A stretch of 64,000 nt of DNA from Kitagawia praeruptora (Eukaryota > Streptophyta > Magnoliopsida > Apiales > Apiaceae), in assembly GCA_037693485.1 (NCBI GenBank), contig CM075344.1:37759501-37823500 (forward strand), read 5' to 3'. The translations under genes were made by a program, and so were the position numbers. Of this stretch, positions 23,054 to 33,937 are shown one piece after another. The notes beneath the pieces are model-generated. The model was not told the origin of the DNA and searched no databases. It saw only the letters and a list, made by a program, of their open reading frames with translations. How positions within the stretch are numbered: the first letter of the stretch is position 1; each line of letters starts with the position of its first letter.

Positions 23054-24545
23054 TGTTAGCACAAAATTACGCAAGCGCACGTAGTCACAAGTAATATATA
23101 TCAAGTTCGTTCCACAGAGATCTGGTTATGGTTCTATTCAGCAAATATGCCTATGCAACAATGTATGGTTTTAATTCACTGCTAAGAAAAGTAACAAATT
23201 TGGGTTTGATTATCTAAATTATACTAAGATGTAAAATATTAAACTAAAAATTAATTAGCTAAAGAGAATTAAATCAAATTACTTATATGAGAATAAACAT
23301 GGGATCCTAACTTCATTAAATACTTCCCATAGATCTGACGCCTTTAATCACTATGTGCAATGGTTTTGATATCTGATCGGATAACACGAAACAAGTATAC
23401 GCTACCTGTCAGCATACGCATACCAAACTAAACATACATCCACAAAAGAGATAGAAGATGAATAGACACCAATTATGCTTAAACCCTATATGTCTATAGA
23501 ATTTGAAAACATAACGGTTGAAGAACAAGTTATCCATAAAGATCACACAGGGCAGTATAAGTATTTTCATCTCACACCACAAATCATATTGATAAACAAT
23601 TATGAACCTATGTTAGCATGGCAAGTTCTAAATCTCAAGATCCACTTTCATTTCACAAGAGATTAACAATTTAGATGTTCGCGACGCATCTATCTATTAA
23701 GCATAACCATACGAGGATATCAATTACACACCACACACAGATCTTTAAAGCATCAAGATACTGAGTTCCATAAATAAATCCGTTAGAATCCCATGACAAC
23801 GATTTACCTCATAATTGAACTGTTCATCGTCATGGGATTTGATGAAAACATGATAATAAACAAGATATGGAAGAAAGAAGTAATAATATTATAAAAACTA
23901 AGAGTTGAGAAAACAAATCTATAATCCAATGTACACAAAAGATGAAGTAGATCTAGATCCGTGCTTGTCACCGAGCGTTGAATCCTTCTCTCCTTTTCTC
24001 CCTTGCAGATCTAAGCTGGTTACAATAATAAAACGATCATACAAATTACAATGCTAACATGTGTTTAAATAGGCTCTATATTTCTTGCCCAGCAAGAAAT
24101 AATCTTCTATTACAATTAGAATTCAATTAAGGTTCTAAAAACTGCCCGAAATATAATTAGAACTTGAAAAGGGCAAAATAATAATTTCCCAGCAATGCTT
24201 CATAAAGAACACGTGCGCGAATTTATTCCCTACATTCTCTGCACCTGCTATCTATCCCAAGTTATAGAAAATCTCCCAAGCTTCGCGTGGGCAGTAAGAT
24301 CGCTGAAAACGGACTTACAGAACTCCAGATATGGCCAAAACAGTGTAAGCTGCGCAGCCTTCCCAGAAAATTCGAATTTTAATCAATTAATCCTCCAAAA
24401 ACGATAGAAGCATCAACCTTAATCAACATTCTCGTAAATCTGCACAACTAAGCAAAACACATCAAAACTACAAGAGACTTGAGTCCAAGACAATTAATTT
24501 AAGCCGATTTAGAATGCTTCAAGTGGATATAAAATCCACTTATCA
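23054..24545 (-). repeat. Athila 5' LTR (1,492 bp)
   Basis: Same length and ends as 12140-13631. The minus-strand end TGTGCTAACA precedes the primer site, so this is the transcribing copy. The target duplication aaggc follows at 24546-24550. Confidence 0.95.
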
Positions 24546-24664
24546 AAGGCCCCTTTACATTCACATCAAATACCCGATCAAAATTTTTCAATTTAACACA
24601 TAAGCAATGCCACGAAGATTTTTTTTTGGGAGACTTTTGTGGTTTTTTTTTGTTGCTAAATAGA

Positions 24665-24853
24665 GGGCCTGTTTGGGGGAGACTTAAATTAAGTTTCGGG
24701 TAAAAATTTTATGTTTTCATAATTTTTTTTATATAAGTATTTAATGTATGATTAAGATTCAATACATTGTCAAAATAAGTTGGAAAGTTAGGAATCTTAA
24801 AACTTAAAATAAGTTGACTTATTCTGGAAAATAAATTCAACCAAACACCCCCA
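24665..24853. mobile_element. short hAT-like MITE
   Basis: The ends 'GGGCCTGTTTGGGGGAG' and 'CCAAACACCCCC' form an imperfect terminal repeat. The flanking 'ataga' on both sides is a possible target duplication. There is no coding capacity. The assignment rests on the common plant end 'GGCCTGTTTGG'. Confidence 0.45.
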
Positions 24854-24903
24854 TAGACTTTTGTGGTTGTCTAGCATTACTCGACTTTTTCTTTCTTTAT
24901 TAA

Positions 24904-25166
24904 TACTCCCTCCGTCTCTTATTAAGATGCTCGTTTGAAATGTCATGACTGTTCATAACATGAGACAAATTACTAATTTACGTCTAATCTATAAAACTAA
25001 ATATAGTCATGAGTGATCTTGTTGGATTCGTATTTATGAGTACTTTAATACAGTGAAGTTTTTATATTTAATACTAATACGAAATTCAAGATATTAACGA
25101 TCAAAAGTGTGCGTTGGCAAACGTGTCCAGTCAAAACAGGCAACTTATTTAGAGATAGAGGGAGTA
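24904..25166. mobile_element. Stowaway-like MITE
   Basis: It runs from 'TACTCCCTCCGTCTCTTATT' to 'TTTAGAGATAGAGGGAGTA', with TA at both ends as the target site. It ends 77 bp upstream of the kelch gene ATG and may sit in its promoter or 5' UTR. Confidence 0.8.
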
Positions 25167-26164
25167 TTAAAAAAATCGTCTAAATCACTCACGAAAAGGT
25201 AAAAACCATAATATCTCATCACCGGCGGCGTTACCTTTCCCAGATGGCGGCTTCTTTTCCAGTTGAGTGCGAAGAAGGGTATGTAAAATTTAAACAGCCA
25301 AAGATAATTAGTACGCATATGTTTCATTGAATTTGTTCTTGGTGTTTAATTCGGAGATCAAATATTGTATGTATACCAATGAGCCGATTTAATCACTAGC
25401 ATATCAATTCTTTATTATTGGATATTAATCTGGTGGAAGAAAGTAGTCGAGCTCTGGATGATGATATCTTTCTCACTACTGTACATGTACCTACTCAAAT
25501 TATAATCGTGATGATCAGATTTACGATAATAAATTTAAACTTGTTTTTTTTTTGAAGAACAAAGGCGTTAATTCAATAATAAAAATCCATACGGCATCTA
25601 CACCAATGATCGAATCGATCAAACAGGAAATTGCAATCGTATGTTCTCATCAAGAGACAGTTAATCGATATTTTAATGTATATAAAAATACAAGTACCCA
25701 CTTCATGCATCCTCGTTGAATTTCTGGTACCCGCTTTATCCTGACCCGATTGAGCTATCGTTTGAGCTATCAACCAAAACTGTTATCCCGTACAAACTTT
25801 CTTCACTAAATCGCGACCCCGCTTACAATCAAGAAGCGAAAAAACCAAACTCTCACAAAGGAGAGAAAATCAAACCTCTCACGAAGGAGAGAAATCAAGC
25901 CGAAAATATACAAGTGCGAAAAATTAAATACAAACTAAAATCAGACAATTCTTAGATCTGGGAAACAAAACCGCAAGAACAAGATAACTCGGACCACTTT
26001 CGAGAACAAACTCACTGGGAAGAACGAGGAATCCGAAACTCCGTGGAATTGAGATCTAAGAAAATGAAAACCAAATCTGAAAGCAAATTTAAAGGATAGA
26101 AATCCTTACCCACAAATGGAGATTATTGAAATAAACAAATCAAACAAGATAAAGAAACGAATTT

Positions 26165-26198
26165 GGGGCTTTCCACCGGAAAAACCGGTGGAAGCCCC
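26165..26198. repeat. perfect-arm hairpin in kelch intron 1
   Basis: GGGGCTTTCCACCGG and CCGGTGGAAGCCCC flank a 5-base loop, giving a 14-bp stem with one unpaired base. It lies in intron 1 (25279-26685), which also holds a GC-rich patch of uncertain origin from about 25535 to 26330. It is probably an internal part of an old transposon. Confidence 0.6.
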
Positions 26199-26339
26199 GC
26201 CGGAAAAGGGGCTGAGAAGAGGGAGAACGGGAGAAGATGGGAGAGAAAAGGGAGAATACATGTCCATTTTCAATTTTCAATGTAAATTTATGTCACTTTT
26301 CCTAAATTACCCTTTTTGAAAATTGTATAGCAATTAATG

Positions 26340-26489
26340 AAGGGTGACCAAAAATATAAAATAGCTCATATTCTTAAACGTCAATGCATTTATAATGGGT
26401 ATAAGAGGAAATATATCATCAAATTAATGTTTTCTTAAGATTCGTAATTTTTCCAAAAGAGACTTGTATTGTGGGACGGAGGGAGTACT
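26340..26489. mobile_element. Stowaway-like MITE, one end only
   Basis: The right end 'GTGGGACGGAGGGAGTA' (to 26489) is the Stowaway terminus. No matching left end is visible, so the left boundary is a guess. Confidence 0.4.
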
Positions 26490-27623
26490 TCACATATCCT
26501 TAATTCCTTGTTTTTGTTATCTACTTTAGTGATTTTGATTAATTATATATTTATATGTTATTTATAAGTCAATCACTTTTAGGATTATTGTTTTTCTTTT
26601 CCTTTTTTTCTTAAACGATGTTCAAAGAAACTTGAATACTTCATTAAACAACTAACGAGAACAAACGAATGACATTTGATTACAGGAATGATGAGCAAGG
26701 AAGCAAAATCGTCTGCGTCTATGGTACAGGGCCTACCTGGTTTGATTCTAATCATCTGCCTCCTGTACCAAAAGATGCAACAGCTGGATATGCTCTTGCC
26801 TTGATCATTGGGGCGCACCACTCCAATCTGCAGGCCATACACTAGTACAAAAACTACCATATGCGTCTCCCCATTTGCGTCTGTTGCAGGCGAAACAGAC
26901 GTGTAAAGTAGTTTTATGCGTCTGTCCTACATTAAACAGACGCATAAAGTAGTTTTATGCGTCTTTTGTACCTAAACAGACATATATGGTAGTATTATAC
27001 ATCTGTCGGAGAATTATTTGCGTCAGTTATGTTGCAACAGACGTATAAATGCAACTATATACATCTGTTATATTGCAACAGACGTATTTAAAAACAGATG
27101 TATAAAGGTGATTAATTTTCTTTATTAAATTATATGTAAATGTGAGTTGCCCAATTATCTGTATATATGCAGACCTAATTACAAACCTTTTCAATTACAA
27201 ACATCTCCTCAAATTCATTCCACCCCACACCGTCCCATTTGGAGTTACGATGAAAGCCCTAGCCGCCCCGTTCAATTTTCCGGCCAAAATCCATCACCGT
27301 TTACCTCGTTCTTCATCAAATCATCACTATAGCATCACATACACTACACCCTTTCTTCAAATAAAACTAACCCAGAAGCCTAAAATCGATTCAAGTTACC
27401 ATCTACTACGATTCACATTCAGACGACATCTTTCACTACGATTGACTACGTCTTCTGCCGGGGAAAGTGATTCACAGCGATTCCATCTACTCACATAGCC
27501 ATTCATAGCGATTCAGTATAGTGCTTCATAGCGATTCCGATTGAATCATAGCAGTAACTTCCCTCTCTTTGTCTCTCACATAGCGATTCCGATTAGTTTA
27601 AGTATTGTCATAGCATTTTCTAC

Positions 27624-28178
27624 GGGTTAAGTATCAAAGTGGTCACTGAAGTGGAAGCCAAATATCAATTTGTTCATCAATCTTTACGGGGTATCATTTG
27701 AGTCATTAAAGTCATAATAAATATCAAAGAAATACCTGTATATATGTACTCGGGAAGTAAAAGTAATTTTTCATTGAGTTCTACACATTTTTCTTAAATG
27801 CTACTATAATCAAATGAAAGATTATTAATTTCAGTATTTTTGATAATATATTCAGAATTTAAAAAGTTTGTTTACTATTTATTTTTAATTAAAACAAGGA
27901 AAATGACAATAAAATTAAAAATAAATAGTAAATGAATTTTTAAAAATCTAAATATATTATCAGAAATACTAGAATTATTAACCTTTCGTTTGGTTATGGA
28001 AGCATTCAAGAAAAATGTGTAGATATCAATGAAAAATTATTTTTGCTTTTCGAGTGCATTTTAAAGATATCCATTTGATATTTATTATGACTTTAATGAT
28101 TCAAATGATACCCCGTAAAGATCGGTGAACGAATTGATATATGGCTTCCACTTCAGTGACCACTTTGATACTTAACCC
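27624..28178. mobile_element. full-hairpin MITE, Mutator type
   Basis: The ends are GGGTTAAGTATCAAAGTGGT and its complement. The flanks are identical 10-mers, cattttctac at 27614-27623 and 28179-28188. The two arms, about 270 bp each, pair along nearly the whole element, so its transcript would be one long hairpin. It shares the GGGTTAARTATCAA end with 7678-8224. Confidence 0.92.
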
Positions 28179-29431
28179 CATTTTCTACATATGTATTCAT
28201 AAATCATATCGTTTTCTACATATGTATTGTCCGTAATATGTGTGTGTATATGTCTGTAGTATATGTGTGTATTGTCTGTATTCCATATAGCTATTTTGTT
28301 TGAGTGTGAAGTTGTGTACTCCAACTGTTTGACAAATTGTTTGTGAGAATTACTTGTAATTGACAACAGTTTGTGATATTCACTGTTGTGTATGTCACTG
28401 ATTGGATCAGACACCTTGCATTGCATTTTACTAACCTTGTATTGTATTTTAGTAATGCAGTTCGGTTCAGCAATACAGTTTCAATTTGATTTCCATGGAG
28501 CAATCTACAATTATTGAGAGAAACACAGGCCTCCAATTATTTCATACACTCTGCTTCTATCAGCTCTTCTACAAGCAGTGGAGGTACAAATTTTTATTTT
28601 TTTTAGTTAATTTTATTTTGCTTTGAATTTTTCTGATCTATATATACATGTTAACATTCTGGTTATATGTAAATATTGAATCTTTACATCATATATGTAC
28701 ACTGTCAGATCCAACCATTTAGACTGATCTTTCTTGAGTTTCATAAAGATTTGTGCTTTTTTTGATTTTAGCATCTTGTTGTGTTTTGATTTATTCTTCA
28801 TAGTTGAATCTTTATATAGTGAAATGGGTAATTAGGGTTTTAGCTAAGATTAATTTTAGAGGTTTTTATATAGTTGAATTTGACCTTTCAATGATTTTTA
28901 GTTTAATATGATTAGTTTTAAATTTGGGACTTTGTTGTATTTTTTAGTGTTAAATTCAAGTTCTTGTGAAGTGTAATTTCTTTTGGGGTTTTGTATGGTT
29001 GATATTAAATGTGTATATCTGATTAGCAAAAAAGAAAAAGATTAGCAAAAAAAAAAATGTGTATATCCAACTACATATCTTCATTCACTGTGAAGTCTGT
29101 AATGTATACAGACCTTTTGTTGTTAAGTTTTGATGTAGCATACTTTATCGGGGTTTTGTCGTGGTGATTGTAATTGTGTGTGGATATCCAACTTCACTGG
29201 GGCTTCTAAAATGGATGTTTTTATTTGAATGGAGCCATGATGTTAGTAACCTAGCTATCTGAATTTTCCGTTTGTATAGTGCATTTTAGCATTATAAATT
29301 GAGGTCGTAAGTTGGAGTGGCTGGAGATGCTAATATTGTGTTCCATCAGTTAGCTATTGTCTGATATTGTTAACAATTAATCTAATGATTTGATACTTAT
29401 GATGTTTGGATTCAGGCATATTTGGGGATTG

Positions 29432-30095
29432 ATGGCATCAAAATTGGCCCAATTAAAATCCAAGGCATGCCAAGCCAAACAGTTTGTGAATTTTTGAGTC
29501 TTTGAGTTTGTGAGTCTTTGGCGGAAGCATTTCCAAAGGGGGCCTAGTAAGTTTCTTGCTGCTTGCAGTCTTCTTCTTTCTTGATATTTTCTATTTTTTT
29601 ATGTTACTTAATCTTAAAGTTCTCTTTATTTGATAGGATGGACACTTGAAAATGTTAGGAGGGTACTTGGAATTTTTCATGAAACCTGGTTTAGCTGAAA
29701 CATATTTAAGACTAAGAAAAGAGCTTGAAGAACTCATTCAAAATAAGGTTTGCATTCTGTTTGTTGGACTGTATTCATGTGAAATCAAGTTTTAACTGTA
29801 TTGCTAACACCGTCATTTCTTATTGTTGTGCTCTATATATATATGGCAGCTACTAAATCCAAAGTTGGATATGAATGATCAAAATGAGCTCGTGTTAGCC
29901 GTAAGATTGGTGGTTGCAGATGACCGATGTGATGGTAAATTTGTCTATGGGTGCCATTTGCCGTCTGCCTCCAAGAAGGAACTGGAAAAAGAATCAAAAG
30001 GTGCACTACCAGGGGCTGGCGGTGACAATGCAAAGAACCACCTCCAAACAGTACTTGCCAGGGCAGGGCACGAGCCACCTACTTCACTTGTATAA
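29432..30095 (+). pseudogene. captured exons in CACTA: ATP synthase subunit g start plus unrecognised exons
   Basis: After a good acceptor (…GGATTCAG at 29415), ATG 29432 opens 'MASKLAQLKSKACQAKQFV', which closely resembles the start of plant mitochondrial F1Fo ATP synthase subunit g; I recall this family as beginning MASKL.QL.SKAC.AS.FV. A short duplicated word (GAGTCTTTGAGTTTGTGAG) then breaks the frame. Two further exon-like pieces follow with a phase-0 intron of 102 bp: 29637-29747 ('LEFFMKPGLAETYLRLRKEL') and 29850-30095 ('LVVADDRCDGKFVYGCHL', stop 30093-30095). I do not recognise these. They may come from a second gene or from the transposon. The fragment is non-functional as an ATP synthase subunit because most of the protein is missing. 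Confidence 0.6.
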
Positions 30096-32979
30096 ATGTA
30101 ATCACGAAACAATGTACTAGCTACAAGTTAAAAATTTGAGATTATCAAGTGTTTTGTTAATTCAGTACTGCATTTTACCCTATCAATTTTATTATTGTTG
30201 AGATTGAAAATTGAATTTGTTTTTTGTAATTTTGGGGTGGTGCAGAAATGTATTTAGGCTACAGGTGCTAGCTAAAAATATAATTTTTTTTTTGGAAAAA
30301 TTTCTTTTGCGTCTGTTCTACTATCACAGCCATATAAAGTCTATATTTACGTCTGTTCTTTATCTTTATACGTCTGTTAGTGCCAGATGCAGAACTACCT
30401 TTTGCGTCTGTTTAAGCGGAGCAGACGCAAAATGTAGACTTTATGCGACTGGTGTAAACTATATGCGTCTGTTCTTGACAGCCGCATAAACTTTTCGCGT
30501 CTGTTGAGTAACAGTCGTATATGCTCTATAGCTGATACTACTCTGCCATACGCATCTGTTGACAACAGACGCAAAAAGCCCTTTTTAACAGACGCGATAG
30601 GCATATTCTGTACTAGTGATATTGCTTGTGTTAAACTTCACGACCTCCTTGGAAGGTGAATTTGATCCCAATTCACCACAACAGTATATCATCCTCGATT
30701 CCTGTCTCCTCCCACGGAAACCATCTCTCCTTTGAAGCTGAATGAAATAACTGGAGCAACTTCGCTAGTTTCTATGGGCGATGATGTATACTGTATTGAG
30801 GGTGAATTGGGATCAAATTCACCTTCCAAGGAGGTCGTGAAGTTTAACACAAGCAATTTGGCCTGCAGATTGGAGTGGTGCGCCCCAATGATCAAGGCAA
30901 GAGCATACCCAGCTGTTGCATCTTTTGGTACAAAACTATATGTGTTTGGAGGCTTGTCACCTGTCGAAGAAGATACCACACCGTGGGCGGAGTCGTTAGA
31001 TACGTCTATGCCCAAAGAAGATCAAAAATGGGAGCCATTGCAGGAACCCATATTCCGTCCATGCCGTGCTTTTGGATGTACCCAACTCTTTACCTTTCCT
31101 TGTAACCATCAGCAAATAATAATTGGTTGCAGCCTTCAGGAATGTCAGCGTGCTATCATCTATGATTTGAGTAGTGAGACTTGGACTAGTTATGGATTTC
31201 TCCCCCAAATCCGGCCATGGGGTTATGCACGACCAGTTGTCTATGAGAAAACCATATATTGGATTGATAATTCACTGCTGATGGCTTTTGATTTAGACAC
31301 GAAGGATTCCTACCAGGAAGACTTGGTCGGCATGGTGCATTCTGATGAGATCTTTTTGGATATGAACTATGTACCTCATTTGGTGCATTTGAAAGACAAC
31401 CTTTTTGGTCTCTTTAATGTTTCTGAGTATGATTTTGGAACTAAAATAATAAAGTGCTACAAAGTCCGAGTAAGCAAGGGTCCTCACGGGATTTTGAATC
31501 TCAGTGTTGTGGGCTATCAGTGCTATAAGTGTGAAGAGATGCACTACTTGTCTGGTGTGGCCTTGGAGTCCATGTAAGAAATACTATACCTCTACTCTCT
31601 ACTCCTGCTTACACTAATTTAGCACCCTATTTTTTTCACAAACGTGTCCCGCCGTAGATTCAATTTCCTTTCCCTCTGCATTATTTTAACATCGGTAGTG
31701 TTAATTCTGATTGCTTTGGCTTATAAGCTGATATGAGACCCAAATGTTAGGTTCATGCAAGTACTATGTCTTAAAGCATATAACTCTTAAAAAGAAGATA
31801 AAAGTGTCAGGATCTGGTCAGTTCTTGATAGTTTTTAGGTCTATTTTTGGTATTTTCTGTTTAGGTAATGTAAAATAGCATCAATTCTAAGTAAGATAAC
31901 AGAGATTAGAGAAGAAACTAGCGTAACAGCCCGTGCAAGGCACGGGCCTCTATGTGAATGCCTCTAATTTTAGAATTGTTCTAAAGAAGAAGGTAGCGGT
32001 TGGTTTAAAAAATTTTGGATTGGAAACTCGTAATTATGAAATTGTAATATAAGTAGTGATATGTGTTAATAGTGAATTTCAATAAGGACTGTATATAGAT
32101 GCCAATAATAATATTGTTCACTATGATGCACAAGTTTGAGTTATGAACGGTGATCGTGTAATTATAAATTTGAGAGAGTAAGATAATATTTTTTGTCTTT
32201 CCATAGAGATAGGCATTGCTTTCCATATCAACACGATTACAACCGTCCATAATTAGCCGTAAGGGGTAGCATACTCATTAAAATATGTTAAGTGGAAATG
32301 ACATGATTTATCTTATAAGATTTTACTTCGCTTAAAATATGTTAATGTCATCTCTATTACAAGCTATAATGCAATTGTTTCACACCGGTCATGACCTATA
32401 AAAACAAAATTCCTATAGGAAAGAGACTGTCATTGAAAAGAAGAATTTCAAAAAAATGACATATAAACAAATAATAAAATTATAGTTCATATCATTCTAC
32501 ATTAGATCAACCTGGAAGAAGCATATTATATTAGTTATATTTTTAATCTTATGTCCAAAAGGAGATTAGGTATTACGTAATATTCCGCTAAACAATCACA
32601 TTCTTTGAGGATAAATGTAAACTTGAATATATATGGTTAACTAAAAAAAACTTTTTTTAAAACTAAATTGTATTTTATTTAAATAATTTAATATATACAT
32701 AGAGATAAATGTTTGTGAATTTTTTTAATCCGGACTTAGTAACATTCATGTATAACCAAGAATTTTATCTTAACATTTTATTTTTCATGTTAATCATTTA
32801 TAATGACAAAGAGAATGTAAAATGTGTTTATTTTAGAAAATATAAACAAATGAATTGTACATTCTGAAAAGAAAATTATTAAGAAAATGTATGAACATGA
32901 TTATTGTATAATTTAAAAATAATTTTAAAACTAATTTTCTTAATTTAGAATGATGGAAGCAATGAATAATGAAATATTG

Positions 32980-33050
32980 CTTTCCGATCTCTACGCATTT
33001 CACCGCTCCCCAAGGACGCCTTCGGCATCCAGGGGTCACGGACCGACCAC
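32980..33050 (-). other. plastid-derived fragment (16S rRNA fused to 16S-trnI spacer)
   Basis: On the minus strand, 33009-32980 reads GGAGCGGTGAAATGCGTAGA and on through GATCGGAAAG, which I recall as chloroplast 16S rRNA. It is joined directly to a block containing 'CCCTGGATGCCGAAGGCGTC' (33050-33010), which I recall from the chloroplast 16S-trnI spacer. The two are not adjacent in plastid DNA, so a deletion or end-joining has occurred. It lies inside the Helitron. Confidence 0.7.
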
Positions 33051-33127
33051 CAAACCATCCAATGTAAAGACGGTTTATTTTACTAGGTATCAAAATATAA
33101 TAAATAAAAAATATAAATGGATAAAGG

Positions 33128-33290
33128 GTTACTTTTGCTCCCGTCGGGATAAATCTGACCCCTTCCCCGGTTTCCGCCTACACATATATAGGATGTTTTA
33201 AGAAGTGAACCTCTTTCGTAGTAGCGGGGTCCGGGAAAGGATCGGAAAGGTTATTTCACTATATTTCTGATTGCGCTTTGATTTGTAAAG
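33128..33290 (+). other. second plastid-like fragment
   Basis: The block has 'GCTCCCGTCGGGATAAATCT', 'TTCCCCGGTTTCCGCCTACA' and 'GTAGCGGGGTCCGGGAAAGG'. It is far more GC-rich than its surroundings and reads like plastid intergenic DNA, but I cannot place the locus with certainty. It too is inside the Helitron. Confidence 0.45.
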
Positions 33291-33883
33291 ATGGAAGCTC
33301 AGACGAAAAAAAGAATCGACTATATTCCTTATATTGGATCAAATTTCAGTATCACTTTTTAGGTATCTTTTATCAACTAATTCAAATAAAGTTTATTATA
33401 TATTAATATATATTTAATCGAAAACATATAAGTTTAATAAAATTGTATAAGATGATTGAATATATAGATAAATAAAACTACATTATATAAATAATATAAA
33501 CTAACATTTTATTTATTCAAAAGTGAAAACAAAAATGAAAATAAGTTAAGTGAAAATGGCGTGATTTATGTTATAAGAATTTTAAGGAAACTTAAAAAGT
33601 AATGTAGTGTAGTGGCTGTATCATGAACCTCTTAAAACGAGATAGGTGGCTCAACTCCGTAAGCTAACACAAATTTTTCCATTTTTTACATAGATTATAA
33701 AAGGGCGGTACAATTATTATTTCCAAAAAATGAGGGTGAAATAGTAATTTTACAACCAATTTATTGGCACTTTTTGCACTTGTATTGAGGTTTAATATAT
33801 AGTTGAAATAAAAAAAAATTGCTACAAAAGGAGATGATGTGGTTTATCTAATAAGATTTTTAAAACATACTCAAAATTAAGTG

Positions 33884-33937
33884 TAGCATAATGGTTATGG
33901 CATGAGTTTAAGAGGGAAAGGTCAGGGGTTCGATTCT
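33884..33937 (+). promoter_or_regulatory. polymerase III-type internal promoter (A and B boxes), tRNA-like
   Basis: TAGCATAATGG (33884-33894) fits the A box TRGYNNANNGG. GGTTCGATTCT (33927-33937) fits the B box GGTTCGANTCC with one mismatch. The gap of 32 bases is normal for a tRNA gene. The sequence cannot fold into a proper acceptor stem, so this is a tRNA-derived relic or SINE-like head, not a tRNA gene. Confidence 0.6.

Larger units (their letters stand above)
12140..24545 (-). mobile_element. complete Athila-lineage Ty3/gypsy element (12.4 kb)
   Basis: The two LTRs (23054-24545 as 5' LTR, 12140-13631 as 3' LTR) are both 1,492 bp and are flanked by the same 5 bp, aaggc, at 12135-12139 and 24546-24550. 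Order on the minus strand: 5' LTR, tRNA-Asp primer site, gag, pol, long spacer, env-position ORF, purine tract, 3' LTR. By eye the LTRs differ at about 19 sites (about 1.3 percent), which at usual plant rates means roughly half to one million years. The RT and protease motifs and the tRNA-Asp primer put it in the Athila lineage. It cannot now be autonomous because gag-pol carries three stops. Confidence 0.95.
26840..30618. mobile_element. non-autonomous CACTA element (3.8 kb) with gene capture
   Basis: The ends are CACTAGTACAAAAACTACC and, reverse-complemented, CACTAGTACAGAATATGCC. The target duplication is ata at 26837-26839 and 30619-30621. Subterminal regions on both sides hold many short copies of GCGTCTGTT / AACAGACGC (26868-27090 and 30305-30600), the usual transposase-binding pattern. 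No transposase is encoded. The interior contains a MITE (27624-28178) and exon-like sequence (29417-30095). Confidence 0.93.
26764..30932. repeat. 132-bp inverted duplication of kelch exon 2, split by CACTA
   Basis: Gene-sense bases 30801-30932 reappear in reverse orientation as 26764-26839 plus 30622-30677. With the CACTA and one copy of its 3-bp duplication removed, the inverted copy is continuous and about 132 bp long. It sits about 120 bp from its parent segment. It was present before the CACTA arrived. RNA through this region would fold into a hairpin of exon sequence. Confidence 0.85.

Noticed and set aside
27142..27498. 118-codon frame near the left end of the first CACTA
   Set aside because: Low-complexity, no domain, and no splice context I could support; it may be leader sequence of a captured gene.
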